Assembly: GCF_001096185.1 (NCBI RefSeq) | Contig: NZ_CRPU01000007.1 | Span: 1 to 64,000, forward strand | Length of the DNA: 64,000 nucleotides | DNA from: Streptococcus pneumoniae | GTDB taxonomy: Bacteria; Bacillota; Bacilli; Lactobacillales; Streptococcaceae | Direction: 5' to 3' | Shown: one piece after another, positions 18,131 to 25,665 of the stretch | Layout: every line of letters begins with the position of its first letter | Position numbering within the stretch: position 1 is the stretch's first letter | The notes under the pieces: model-generated | What the model was told of the DNA's origin: nothing | What the model saw: the letters and a program-made list of their open reading frames with translations, nothing else | Databases searched by the model: none | Made by a program: the position numbers and the translations under genes

Positions 18131-18160
18131 TTACCAAAAACTCTAGCTTTTTGCTATAAT
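18131..18160 (+). promoter_or_regulatory. Promoter of the HD phosphohydrolase, probably giving a leaderless mRNA
   Basis: TTACCA (18131-18136) and TATAAT (18155-18160) are 18 bases apart, with an extended TGC before the -10. The ATG at 18167 is only six bases beyond the -10, so transcription should begin at or next to the start codon; no Shine-Dalgarno site is present. Confidence 0.6.
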
Positions 18161-18166
18161 GGTCAT

Positions 18167-19471
18167 ATGAACGAAAAAGTATTCCGTGACCCAGTTCACA
18201 ACTACATCCATGTCAATAATCAAATTATCTATGACTTGATCAATACAAAAGAATTTCAACGTTTGCGCCGTATCAAGCAACTGGGAACTTCCAGTTATAC
18301 CTTCCACGGTGGGGAGCACAGCCGCTTCTCTCACTGTCTAGGGGTCTATGAAATTGCACGACGCATCACAGAGATTTTTGAAGAAAAATATCCTGAAGAA
18401 TGGGATCATGCTGAATCCCTCTTGACCATGACCGCTGCTCTCCTACATGACCTTGGGCATGGTGCCTACTCCCATACTTTTGAACATCTCTTTGATACAG
18501 ACCATGAAGCCATTACTCAGGAGATTATCCAAAGCCCTGAAACGGAGATTCACCAAGTCCTGCTACAAGTGGCACCTGATTTCCCAGAAAAGGTTGCCAG
18601 TGTCATCGACCATACCTATCCTAACAAGCAGGTCGTGCAACTCATTTCTAGTCAGATTGATGCGGACCGTATGGACTATCTCTTGCGCGACTCCTATTTT
18701 ACAGGAGCATCTTATGGGGAATTTGACCTGACTCGCATCCTCCGAGTCATTCGTCCTGTCGAAAATGGTATCGCCTTTCAGCGCAATGGCATGCACGCCA
18801 TCGAAGACTACGTCCTCAGTCGCTACCAGATGTATATGCAGGTTTATTTTCACCCAGCAACACGCGCCATGGAAGTTCTCCTACAGAATCTCCTCAAACG
18901 CGCCAAGGAACTCTATCCTGAGGACAAGGACTTCTTTGCCCGAACTTCCCCTCACCTCCTGCCTTTCTTTGAAAAAAATGTAACCTTGTCTGACTATCTG
19001 GCTCTGGATGATGGTGTGATGAATACCTACTTCCAGCTTTGGATGACCAGTCCTGACAAGATTCTAGCAGACTTATCACAGCGCTTTGTCAACCGCAAGG
19101 TCTTTAAATCCATTACCTTTTCACAAGAAGACCAAGACCAACTCGCTAGCATGAGAAAATTGGTTGAGGACATCGGCTTTGATCCCGACTACTATACTGC
19201 CATTCATAAGAACTTCGACCTCCCTTATGATATCTATCGTCCCGAATCTGAAAATCCACGGACACAGATTGAGATTTTACAAAAAAATGGAGAACTAGCC
19301 GAACTCTCTAGCCTGTCTCCTATCGTCCAATCCCTTGCTGGCAGTCGCCACGGAGATAATCGCTTTTATTTTCCAAAAGAAATGTTGGACCAAAACAGCA
19401 TCTTCGCTAGCATTACCCAGCAATTTTTACACTTGATTGAGAATGATCATTTTACCCCAAATAAAAACTAG
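18167..19471 (+). CDS. HD-domain phosphohydrolase (YwfO-like)
   Basis: A 434-residue metal-dependent phosphohydrolase. The HD signature is complete: EHSRFSHCLGVYEIARR near residue 48-64, then LLHDLGHGAYSHTFEH about residues 92-107 and a further Asp in DADRMDYLLRDS near 165. The family hydrolyses (d)NTPs; the exact substrate here is not known. It is followed by the HAD phosphatase gene 12 bases downstream, so they form a two-gene unit ending at the hairpin near 20303. See the promoter entry for the unusual start. Confidence 0.92.
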   Translation: MNEKVFRDPVHNYIHVNNQIIYDLINTKEFQRLRRIKQLGTSSYTFHGGEHSRFSHCLGVYEIARRITEIFEEKYPEEWDHAESLLTMTAALLHDLGHGAYSHTFEHLFDTDHEAITQEIIQSPETEIHQVLLQVAPDFPEKVASVIDHTYPNKQVVQLISSQIDADRMDYLLRDSYFTGASYGEFDLTRILRVIRPVENGIAFQRNGMHAIEDYVLSRYQMYMQVYFHPATRAMEVLLQNLLKRAKELYPEDKDFFARTSPHLLPFFEKNVTLSDYLALDDGVMNTYFQLWMTSPDKILADLSQRFVNRKVFKSITFSQEDQDQLASMRKLVEDIGFDPDYYTAIHKNFDLPYDIYRPESENPRTQIEILQKNGELAELSSLSPIVQSLAGSRHGDNRFYFPKEMLDQNSIFASITQQFLHLIENDHFTPNKN

Positions 19472-19483
19472 AAGAGGAAATTT

Positions 19484-20290
19484 ATGAGTATTAAACTAAT
19501 CGCCGTCGATATCGACGGAACCCTAGTCAATAGCCAAAAGGAAATTACTCCTGAAGTCTTTTCTGCCATCCAAGATGCCAAAGAAGCTGGTGTCAAAGTC
19601 GTGATTGCAACTGGTCGCCCTATCGCAGGTGTTGCCAAACTTCTAGACGACTTGCAGTTGAGAGACCAAGGTGACTATGTGGTGACCTTCAACGGTGCCC
19701 TTGTCCAAGAAACTGCTACAGGACATGAGATTATCAGCGAATCCTTGACTTATGAGGATTATCTGGATATGGAATTTCTCAGTCGTAAGCTCGGTGTCCA
19801 CATGCACGCTATTACAAAAGACGGGATTTACACTGCCAATCGCAATATCGGAAAATACACGGTGCACGAATCAACCCTCGTCAGCATGCCCATCTTCTAC
19901 CGTACTCCTGAAGAAATGGCTGACAAGGAAATTGTCAAATGTATGTTCATCGATGAACCAGAAATTCTCGATGCTGCGATTGAAAAGATACCAGCCGAAT
20001 TTTACAAACGCTACTCTATCAACAAATCTGCTCCTTTCTACCTCGAACTCCTTAAAAAGAATGTGAACAAAGGTTCAGCCATCACTCACTTAGCTGAAAA
20101 ACTAGGATTGACCAAAGATCAAACCATGGCTATCGGTGACGAAGAAAATGACCGTGCCATGCTGGAAGTCGTTGGCAACCCTGTAGTCATGGAAAACGGA
20201 AATCCAGAAATCAAAAAAATCGCCAAATACATCACTAAATCTAACGATGAATCCGGCGTTGCCCATGCCATCCGTACATGGGTACTGTAA
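19484..20290 (+). CDS. yidA: Cof-type HAD sugar phosphatase, YidA-like
   Basis: A 268-residue cytoplasmic HAD hydrolase. The catalytic DxDGT is seen as DIDGTLVNSQ (residues 9-18), motif II at TGRP (43-46), the motif III lysine near 198 and motif IV GDEENDRAM at about 216-224, with a class IIB cap between. YidA enzymes dephosphorylate sugar phosphates with loose specificity. AGAAGAGGAAA lies before ATG 19484. Second gene of the HD-phosphohydrolase unit. Confidence 0.92.
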   Translation: MSIKLIAVDIDGTLVNSQKEITPEVFSAIQDAKEAGVKVVIATGRPIAGVAKLLDDLQLRDQGDYVVTFNGALVQETATGHEIISESLTYEDYLDMEFLSRKLGVHMHAITKDGIYTANRNIGKYTVHESTLVSMPIFYRTPEEMADKEIVKCMFIDEPEILDAAIEKIPAEFYKRYSINKSAPFYLELLKKNVNKGSAITHLAEKLGLTKDQTMAIGDEENDRAMLEVVGNPVVMENGNPEIKKIAKYITKSNDESGVAHAIRTWVL

Positions 20291-20302
20291 AAGAAAGACT
20301 AT

Positions 20303-20332
20303 ACAAAAACCGCTTGACTGAGCGGTTTTTGT
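20303..20332. terminator. Bidirectional terminator between yidA and tRNA-Arg
   Basis: ACAAAAACCGCT and its exact complement AGCGGTTTTTGT enclose a six-base loop, giving A- and U-runs on both strands. It serves yidA on the + strand and the tRNA transcript on the - strand. Confidence 0.88.
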
Positions 20333-20344
20333 ATGTCTAATTAC

Positions 20345-20416
20345 TGCCCCCTGCAGGAATCGAACCTGCAACTACTCCTTAGGAGGGAGTTGTTATATCC
20401 ATTGAACTAAGGGAGC
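20345..20416 (-). tRNA. tRNA-Arg (anticodon CCU)
   Basis: A 72-base cloverleaf on the reverse strand: acceptor GCTCCCT with AGGGGGC, discriminator A, anticodon stem ACTCC/GGAGT around loop CTCCTAA with anticodon CCT, and the T arm GCAGGTTCGATTCCTGC. The 3' CCA is not encoded. It decodes AGG. It starts only six bases after the rplS terminator hairpin, with no promoter of its own visible. Confidence 0.95.
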
Positions 20417-20421
20417 TAGAT

Positions 20422-20451
20422 AAAAACTCTGCTAAATGAGCAGAGTTTTTT
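20422..20451. terminator. Hairpin between rplS and tRNA-Arg
   Basis: AAAACTCTGCT and AGCAGAGTTTT pair around AAATG... (loop AAATG), with A/U runs on both sides. It should end rplS transcripts but must be partly read through if tRNA-Arg depends on the rplS promoter. Confidence 0.8.
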
Positions 20452-20458
20452 AGTCGAA

Positions 20459-20806
20459 TTAACGACGGATTTCTTTGATACGAGCTGCCTTACCTTGAAG
20501 AGCACGCAAGTAGTACAATTTCGCACGACGTACTTTACCGTAACGAACAACTTCGATTTTTTCAACACGTGGAGTGTGGATTGGGAAGATACGCTCAACA
20601 CCTACACCGTTAGAGATTTTACGAACTGTGTAGTTTTCTGAGATACCAGCACCTTTACGTGCGATAACAACACCTTCAAAAATCTGGATACGTTCACGGT
20701 TACCTTCGACAACTTTCGCGTGTACACGAACAGTGTCACCAGGACGGAATGATGGGATATCTGTGCGAAGTTGACCTTCAGTCAAGCTTTGGATTAATGG
20801 ATTCAT
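20459..20806 (-). CDS. rplS: 50S ribosomal protein L19
   Basis: A 115-residue ribosomal protein at the 30S-50S interface. It has the family hallmarks [39 protein letters not shown] and the basic C-terminus [20 protein letters not shown]. The start ATG 20806 follows GATAGGAGAAT. It has its own promoter inside the end of the upstream fluC gene and a structured leader. The tRNA-Arg follows beyond a terminator. Confidence 0.97.
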
Positions 20807-20822
20807 TTTATTCTCCTATCTT

Positions 20823-20953
20823 TGTCAATCTTGAGGAAACTTCCTCAGCGGATAAACTGTATTTTTGTGCGTCCATTACACACAAGATACAGTTTACCAA
20901 ATTTCCACAAAAAAGTAAAGAAATTTATAACAGAATTCCTAAAAAAATCGCAA
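20823..20953 (-). promoter_or_regulatory. rplS promoter and L19 leader
   Basis: On the reverse strand TTGCGA (20953-20948) and TTATAA (20930-20925) are 17 bases apart, placed in the end of fluC. The transcript then forms a long hairpin (20850-20898; GGATAAACTGTAT arm with internal complementary TTGTG/CGCAC) and a short one (20832-20847; TGAGGAA/TTCCTCA). Two hairpins at this place fit the L19 leader known from Firmicutes, which lets L19 repress its own synthesis. Confidence 0.72.
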
Positions 20954-21254
20954 CCAAACCACCTAGGTAGGTCAAAGTTAAATAAGAATAAAATACCTTC
21001 TTATCACTTAACAGTCTTTGGAGTTCGTCATTCAAGGTCGAAAAAGTTGTCAAACCGCCACAAAATCCAGTTGCTAGAATAGTATAGACTTCCTTAGACT
21101 CCACATGATTGTATAGCAAGCCAATCAAAAAACAACCTAGAAGATTGGCTAGGAGCGTTCCGAGTGGTAATTTAGAAGCTTGATTATAGCGGGAAAAGAA
21201 ATAACGTACTAGAGCTCCGAAGCCACAAGCAATTGCAAGATAGACCATTACCAT
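20925..21254 (-). CDS. crcB: Fluoride channel subunit Fluc/CrcB (second of the pair)
   Basis: A 109-residue four-helix membrane protein of the Fluc family, which exports fluoride as a dual-topology dimer. The core motif GFCGGLTTFSTL is at about residues 68-79, with conserved GALVRY and GTLLANLLGCF earlier. Two adjacent homologous genes in opposite topology are typical when the channel is a heterodimer. Start ATG 21254 overlaps the end of the first gene by seven bases and has GGGAGG upstream. The rplS promoter lies in its last codons. No fluoride riboswitch is visible upstream of the pair. Confidence 0.93.
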   Translation of the reverse strand: MVMVYLAIACGFGALVRYFFSRYNQASKLPLGTLLANLLGCFLIGLLYNHVESKEVYTILATGFCGGLTTFSTLNDELQRLLSDKKVFYSYLTLTYLGGLVAIFLGILL

Positions 21255-21622
21255 TTTTTCCTCCCTAGACAGTAAGCCAAGAGCAGGCCTCCACCCACGC
21301 TTAAAATGAGATACAATACTAAGCTAACATAACGCCCTGTATCAAGCAGTTTCACAGCATCAAGCATGAGACTAGAAAAGGTTGTTAGACCTCCGCAAAA
21401 ACCTGTACCCAGTGCTAAAACCAAGCCCTTACTAGTCCCCTTATAGACCAGATAGCCCTTGACAAGATAAACCAAGCAGAAAATGCCTAGATAGTTGACA
21501 AGAAGGGTGCCCCAAGGAAATTCAGGACTGGCTGGTAACCAAGTAGAAACTAGATAGCGAACCAATCCGCCCACCATAGCAGCTAGTAAAATCCCTAGCG
21601 GATAAAATTGTTCTTTTTTCAT
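21248..21622 (-). CDS. crcB: Fluoride channel subunit Fluc/CrcB (first of the pair)
   Basis: A 124-residue four-helix membrane protein with the Fluc signature GFCGGLTTFSSL (about residues 74-85) and GTLLVNYLGIF. It pairs with the next gene, which it overlaps by seven bases; together they should form one fluoride exporter. Its ATG overlaps the stop of the chorismate mutase gene by four bases, so all three are translated from one mRNA. Confidence 0.93.
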   Translation of the reverse strand: MKKEQFYPLGILLAAMVGGLVRYLVSTWLPASPEFPWGTLLVNYLGIFCLVYLVKGYLVYKGTSKGLVLALGTGFCGGLTTFSSLMLDAVKLLDTGRYVSLVLYLILSVGGGLLLAYCLGRKKW

Positions 21623-21885
21623 TTGATGTTTTGATCCTGATAATCACGCGAACGTTTGAGTATGTCCGAAAAAGTCGCGACAATAGTCTCCTGATAGCGC
21701 TTGTTCTCTATACGATTTCTAACCTTTTCAAAAATAACAGCTTCTCTCTTGGTATCTAAAATCGGTTTACCCGAAGCCTTCTTAAAAGTGACAACCCCCT
21801 CAACTAAGTGCATTCGTTCTTCTAATAGTTTGACAATTTGGTCGTCGATTTGATCAATTTCTTGACGAATACTATCTAAATCCAT
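21619..21885 (-). CDS. Monofunctional chorismate mutase, AroQ class
   Basis: Converts chorismate to prephenate, the branch step to Phe and Tyr. The 88-residue all-helical protein matches the AroQ fold: MDLDSIRQEIDQIDDQIVKL, then LVEGVVTFKK and the conserved DTKREAVIFEKVRNR segment supplying the active-site Lys/Arg/Glu residues. It is a stand-alone domain; pheA and tyrA elsewhere in the window lack a fused mutase, so this is the enzyme that links the aro genes with them. It leads the operon with the fluC genes. Confidence 0.9.
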   Translation of the reverse strand: MDLDSIRQEIDQIDDQIVKLLEERMHLVEGVVTFKKASGKPILDTKREAVIFEKVRNRIENKRYQETIVATFSDILKRSRDYQDQNIK

Positions 21886-21961
21886 ACAATCTCCTCCTTT
21901 ATTTGAATTATTGTATCAAAAAGCCACCAAATAGGCTAGTAAAATCCCAACTCTCGATAAG

Positions 21962-21991
21962 AAAAATGCACTGATTGATTGTATCAGCGCA
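21962..21991 (-). terminator. Terminator of the flavodoxin gene
   Basis: TGCGCTGAT and ATCAGTGCA (reverse strand) pair around seven bases and run into five Us, about ten bases past the flavodoxin stop. Confidence 0.8.
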
Positions 21992-22000
21992 CGTTTATGC

Positions 22001-22444
22001 TTATCCTACTTTAGCAGCCAATTCTTCTGCGAATTGTTCCAAGCGTTCAATATCTTCTTCCTCGGCAGAAAGATCAACTTTAACACACTCTGAACCTTTT
22101 TCTGCTCCTGTTGACACAAAGACACGGTCAAAGTCATCAACAGCCTTACAGAATTCATCGTAGAAGGTATCACCTGAACCAACCACTCCGTAGATTTTGC
22201 CATTCAAGTTGAGATCTGCTAGGTCTTCGTAGAAGTCCATCATCTCATCTGGCAATTCTCCATCACCATAAGTATAGGTCGCAACGATAGCGATGTCTGC
22301 TTCCAAGAAGTCTGAAGCGTCAACAGTTGTACATTCATCAACATCGACATCCAAGCCCAAGTCACGTAATTTGTCTGCTACAATATCTGCAATTTCTTCG
22401 GTATTACCGGTCATACTGGCAAATACAATTTTTGCTAATGCCAT
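22001..22444 (-). CDS. Flavodoxin
   Basis: A 147-residue FMN-binding electron carrier. The phosphate loop SMTGNTEEIADIVADKL is at residues 10-26, followed by the acidic ATYTYGDGELPDEMMDF and GSGDTFYDEFCKAVD regions that hold the flavin ring. The high Asp/Glu content is normal for flavodoxins. ATG 22444 has GAGGAGG upstream and a TATAAT promoter box beyond that. Divergent from pde2. Confidence 0.93.
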   Translation of the reverse strand: MALAKIVFASMTGNTEEIADIVADKLRDLGLDVDVDECTTVDASDFLEADIAIVATYTYGDGELPDEMMDFYEDLADLNLNGKIYGVVGSGDTFYDEFCKAVDDFDRVFVSTGAEKGSECVKVDLSAEEEDIERLEQFAEELAAKVG

Positions 22445-22547
22445 ATCGTCCTCCTCAATTTATCTTTCTCCATTATATCACATCTTTTTCATTTTAAAAA
22501 TAAAAATTCTTGTGCTACAATGAAATGAGAAAGAATTGAGGTTATTT

Positions 22548-23483
22548 ATGGAAATTTGCCATCAAATTTTAGAAAAAATTAAAGAATACGACACGATTAT
22601 CATTCATCGTCATATGAAACCAGACCCTGATGCCTTGGGAAGTCAGGTGGGCTTGAAAGCCTTGCTAGAATATCATTTCCCTGAAAAAACCATCAAAGCC
22701 GTTGGTTTTGATGAACCGACTCTTACTTGGATGGCTGAAATGGATCTTGTTGAAGATAGTGCCTACCAGGGCGCACTTGTCATCGTCTGTGATACGGCGA
22801 ATACTGCTCGTATCGATGATAAGCGCTATCGTCAAGGTGATTTTCTCATTAAGATTGACCACCATCCAAATGATGATGTATATGGTGACCTATCTTGGGT
22901 GGACACTAGTTCAAGTAGCGCTAGTGAGATGATTACCCTATTTGCCCAAACAACTCAACTGGCCTTGTCAGACCGCGCTACTGAGTTGCTCTTTGCAGGA
23001 ATTGTTGGTGATACAGGTCGCTTCCTCTACCCTTCTACCACTGCACGGACTCTTCGCCTTGCTGCTTATTTGAGAGAATATAACTTTGACTTTGCGGCTC
23101 TCACTCGCAAAATGGACACTATGAGCTACAAAATTGCTAAACTTCAAGGCTACATCTACGACCATCTGGAAGTGGATGAAAATGGTGCTGCTCGCGTTAT
23201 CCTGAGTCAGGAAATCTTAAAACGATTCAATGTTACCGATGCTGAAACTGCGGCTATTGTAGGAGCTCCTGGACGTATTGACAGTGTCAGTCTCTGGGGA
23301 ATTTTTGTAGAACAGGCTGATGGCCACTACCGTGTTCGCTTACGCAGTAAAATCCATCCTATCAATGAAATTGCCAAGGAACATGATGGTGGAGGCCACC
23401 CTCTAGCAAGTGGTGCTAATTCCTATAGCCTAGAGGAAAACGAAATCATCTACCAAAAGTTAAAAAACTTGCTTAAAAACTGA
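22548..23483 (+). CDS. pde2: DHH/DHHA1 phosphoesterase, Pde2-like (c-di-AMP/pApA hydrolase)
   Basis: A 311-residue cytoplasmic phosphodiesterase. The DHH domain shows HRHMKPDPDALGSQ (about 23-36), CDTANTARIDD and KIDHHPNDD; the DHHA1 domain ends with GGGHPLASGANS. In pneumococcus the gene in this position is Pde2, which degrades pApA and c-di-AMP; the assignment here rests on family and gene order. I chose ATG 22548, preceded by GAATTGAGG, over the in-frame ATG at 22536, which gives the usual 311-residue length. rpmE2 follows with its own promoter. Confidence 0.92.
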   Translation: MEICHQILEKIKEYDTIIIHRHMKPDPDALGSQVGLKALLEYHFPEKTIKAVGFDEPTLTWMAEMDLVEDSAYQGALVIVCDTANTARIDDKRYRQGDFLIKIDHHPNDDVYGDLSWVDTSSSSASEMITLFAQTTQLALSDRATELLFAGIVGDTGRFLYPSTTARTLRLAAYLREYNFDFAALTRKMDTMSYKIAKLQGYIYDHLEVDENGAARVILSQEILKRFNVTDAETAAIVGAPGRIDSVSLWGIFVEQADGHYRVRLRSKIHPINEIAKEHDGGGHPLASGANSYSLEENEIIYQKLKNLLKN

Positions 23484-23491
23484 TAAAATAC

Positions 23492-23520
23492 TTGCCAAAC
23501 TTTTCAGAATCTGATAGACT
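23492..23520 (+). promoter_or_regulatory. Promoter of rpmE2
   Basis: TTGCCA (23492-23497) and TAGACT (23515-23520) are 17 bases apart, about 60 bases before the start codon. The short leader may be structured; I could not assign it to a known leader. Confidence 0.5.
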
Positions 23521-23578
23521 AGTATGGTAACAATCTATGGCTCGCAAAGAGACCATGGCAGAAAGGAACTATTGCAAA

Positions 23579-23821
23579 ATGAAAAAAGATATCCATCCAG
23601 AATATCGCCCAGTTGTCTTCATGGACACAACTACTGGTTACCAATTCCTTAGCGGTTCAACAAAACGCTCTAACGAAACAGTTGAGTTCGAAGGCGAAAC
23701 TTACCCATTGATCCGTGTGGAAATTTCATCAGACTCACACCCATTCTACACTGGACGTCAAAAGTTCACTCAAGCAGATGGACGCGTGGATCGTTTCAAC
23801 AAAAAATACGGTCTCAAATAA
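23579..23821 (+). CDS. rpmE2: 50S ribosomal protein L31 type B
   Basis: An 80-residue ribosomal protein beginning [20 protein letters not shown] and ending [13 protein letters not shown]. It lacks the CxxC zinc-binding pairs of type A L31, so it is the zinc-independent type B. ATG 23579 is preceded by GAAAGGA; the longer in-frame reading from 23537 lacks a ribosome site. A strong terminator follows. The toxin-antitoxin cassette begins about 100 bases downstream. Confidence 0.96.
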
Positions 23822-23825
23822 TGAT

Positions 23826-23853
23826 AAAAAGACAGCTTCGGCTGTTCTTTTTT
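23826..23853 (+). terminator. Terminator of rpmE2
   Basis: AAAAAGACAGC and GCTGTTCTTTTT flank a stable TTCG tetraloop, directly after the rpmE2 stop. Confidence 0.88.
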
Positions 23854-23890
23854 CTTTCTTGAAATTAACTGCTGTTTTCATATTCCAGAC

Positions 23891-23949
23891 TCAAAAAAAC
23901 TTTGCACTCTAGCTAGCCACGCGATGGTTTCTAGAGTACAAAGTTTTCT
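23891..23949. repeat. 58-bp direct repeat, left copy, hairpin-forming
   Basis: Nearly identical to 24709-24766: both have AACTTTGCACTCTAGCTAGC, then five differing bases, then ATGGTTTCTAGAGTACAAAG and a T-run. Each copy can fold on itself (AAAACTTTG...CTCTAG with CTAGAG...CAAAGTTTT) and would act as a bidirectional terminator. Together they enclose the toxin-antitoxin genes. Confidence 0.85.
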
Positions 23950-23969
23950 CTTGCCTAAAAAATATAAAA

Positions 23970-23990
23970 GATATATACTAGCTATATATC
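23970..23990. promoter_or_regulatory. Palindromic operator before the antitoxin gene
   Basis: GATATATA and TATATATC, perfect complements, flank CTAGC. The site lies about 20 bases upstream of the antitoxin ATG and overlaps promoter-like TATA boxes, as expected for autorepression by a RelB-type antitoxin and its complex. Confidence 0.6.
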
Positions 23991-24010
23991 GTATAGATTG
24001 GAGATATGCT

Positions 24011-24295
24011 ATGACGACATCACTTACTAAACAGTACAATTTTAAAATCAATGAATCATCAATGGAACAAGCTAGAGCTATTATCAAGGAAAAGGGAATG
24101 ACAATGACAGATGCTATTAGTCTTTTTATCGAGCAGATTGTTCTCGAACAGGATTTGCCAATAAAAACTGCAGAAGATATACATCGTGAGCGATTGATTC
24201 AGGAACTACAAGCCCAATCTGAACGCGCCTTAAGAGAATATGAATCCGAACAAGGAACTTCCCTAGATGACATGAGGCTACGATATGATTTATAA
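24011..24295 (+). CDS. relB: RelB/DinJ family antitoxin
   Basis: A 94-residue antitoxin. The N-terminus reads TSLTKQYNFKINESSMEQAR and GMTMTDAISLFIEQIV, the ribbon-helix-helix region of RelB/DinJ proteins that binds the operator; the C-terminal half (about 55-94), rich in Glu and Arg, should wrap the toxin. I chose ATG 24011 because the longer frame from 23924 would run through the operator and repeat. The toxin start overlaps its end by 11 bases. Specific name within the family is not certain. Confidence 0.85.
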   Translation: MTTSLTKQYNFKINESSMEQARAIIKEKGMTMTDAISLFIEQIVLEQDLPIKTAEDIHRERLIQELQAQSERALREYESEQGTSLDDMRLRYDL

Positions 24296-24644
24296 AGTGA
24301 TTCTATCTACTGAAGTGAGTCAGGCAATTGACAGTATTCATGATTACATTACTACTGTTCTTTTATCACCCCAGTCAGCTAAAAATACTGTGGCCAAAAT
24401 TTTAGACGGCTTAAAAAGTTTAGAAACCTTTCCTGAAGCTGGCTTTGATGCAGATGAAAAAATCGGACTTAAAATCAATAGTAAGTACCCCACACGAGGA
24501 AAAATTATCGGGCAATATATCTTGCTTTACTTTATCGATCAAACTCAAAGAACTGTTTTTCTTTCCCACTTATTCCACACCAAAAGTGACTATGTTACCT
24601 TGCTACAAAGCAAAAATAATAAAAACTCAAAATCATCATTTTGA
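24285..24644 (+). CDS. relE: RelE/ParE family toxin
   Basis: A 119-residue protein with the RelE/ParE layout: MIYKVILSTEVSQAIDSIHD, helices with AKNTVAKILDGLKSLETFPE, then strands ending GQYILLYFIDQTQRTVFL and SHLFHTKSDY. The family either cleaves mRNA at the ribosome (RelE) or poisons gyrase (ParE); the tail SHLFH.K.DY is close to RelE/YoeB-like enzymes but I cannot decide. The first codons overlap relB, giving translational coupling. Transcription ends in the right copy of the 58-bp repeat. Confidence 0.85.
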   Translation: MIYKVILSTEVSQAIDSIHDYITTVLLSPQSAKNTVAKILDGLKSLETFPEAGFDADEKIGLKINSKYPTRGKIIGQYILLYFIDQTQRTVFLSHLFHTKSDYVTLLQSKNNKNSKSSF

Positions 24645-24708
24645 TATCCACTGCTCTCTTAATAGCCTTGTGATTGTAAAGAATACAGTCTGCATTTTAA
24701 CTAGAAAA

Positions 24709-24766
24709 TCAAAAAACTTTGCACTCTAGCTAGCCTCACAATGGTTTCTAGAGTACAAAGTTTTTT
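24709..24766. repeat. 58-bp direct repeat, right copy; terminator of relE and of the tat-efe operon
   Basis: Second copy of the sequence at 23891-23949, differing mainly in five central bases. Because both arms carry A/T runs, it can end relE transcription on the + strand and tatA transcription on the - strand (tatA stop at 24780). Confidence 0.85.
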
Positions 24767-24779
24767 AATTAAACCAGTT

Positions 24780-24950
24780 TTAGTCTTCCTTATTTTGATT
24801 TTCAGTTCCTTTAACTGCTTTTTTAAATTCAGATAGCATTTTACCGATTGACTCGCCTAATTCAGGCAATCGTTTTGGTCCAAAAATCAAGAGAGCTCCT
24901 AAAACGATGATAATCAATCCTGGTGCTCCTATATCACGTAAGATTCCCAT
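24780..24950 (-). CDS. tatA: Sec-independent protein translocase TatA
   Basis: A 56-residue protein below the usual ORF cut-off. It starts MGILRDIGAPGLIIIVLGAL, a membrane helix, followed by FGPKRLPELGESIGKML and an amphipathic helix, the FGxxxLP hinge being diagnostic for TatA. TatA forms the variable pore of the twin-arginine pathway; no tatB is present, as usual in low-GC Gram-positives where TatA does both jobs. It overlaps the end of tatC by 17 bases. Last gene of the iron-uptake operon. Confidence 0.93.
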   Translation of the reverse strand: MGILRDIGAPGLIIIVLGALLIFGPKRLPELGESIGKMLSEFKKAVKGTENQNKED

Positions 24951-25665
24951 TTCTCTCTCCTTTCTGCTTGCGTTTCATAATGTATTTGCTGATGGCAATA
25001 CTTAATTCATAGAGTAAAATCAAGGGGGCAGTCATTGCCAAATCGCTGACAAAGTCAGCTGGTGTCAAGATGACTGCGAGTACCAATAAGATAAAATAAG
25101 CATATCGGCGATAAGCAATCAATAATTCTGGTCCAATAAGTCCAATCGACGTCAAAAAGGCAATGATAACTGGCAATTCAAAAATCAGAGCCAAAGGCAA
25201 GGTCGTTTGAAAAACAAAAGACAGATAATTTGGGGCGGTTAACTGTGTTTCAAATAGTCCTTCTCCTAGCCCTAATAAAACCTGAAGTAAGGCTGGTGTT
25301 ACAAAGTAAAAACCAAAAGCCAGTCCAACTAGAAAACAAAGGAAACTAGCTGGAATATAGGCAAAGACTGCTCTAGCTTCTTCCTTCTTTAAACCGGGTT
25401 TGATGAAAGACCAAACATGATACACCGTATAAGGCAAGGTGATGGTAAAGGCCATAATACTAGCCAAACGTATGTAAATCCATAAAATATCATTAGGGCC
25501 TAAAACAATCAACTTTTGCTGAAAAGATTGGGTCACATACTGGTAAATCTGGTCTGCAAAAAGCAGTGAAACACAGAATACCAAAAAGAAACAAATGACC
25601 ACAGCCAATAATCTCTTTCTAAATTCTACCAGATGTTCCACGATTGTCAATTCTTTTCTATCCAT
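24934..25665 (-). CDS. tatC: Sec-independent protein translocase TatC
   Basis: A 243-residue six-span membrane protein that recognises twin-arginine signal peptides. The N-terminal TIVEHLVEFRKRLLAVVICF carries the conserved Glu and FRKRL; the second half contains FELPVIIAFLTSIGLIGPELL and YRRYAYFILLVLAVILTPAD, all TatC hallmarks. It starts one base upstream of the efeU stop region and overlaps tatA. Together with the Tat signal on EfeB this indicates a dedicated export route for the peroxidase. Confidence 0.95.
   Translation of the reverse strand: MDRKELTIVEHLVEFRKRLLAVVICFFLVFCVSLLFADQIYQYVTQSFQQKLIVLGPNDILWIYIRLASIMAFTITLPYTVYHVWSFIKPGLKKEEARAVFAYIPASFLCFLVGLAFGFYFVTPALLQVLLGLGEGLFETQLTAPNYLSFVFQTTLPLALIFELPVIIAFLTSIGLIGPELLIAYRRYAYFILLVLAVILTPADFVSDLAMTAPLILLYELSIAISKYIMKRKQKGERNGNLT

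Noticed and set aside
20807-21100. Fluoride riboswitch near the crcB pair
   Set aside because: The structured sequence at this place belongs to rplS (L19 leader), downstream of crcB; nothing like the riboswitch core is seen upstream of the operon at 21886-21960.
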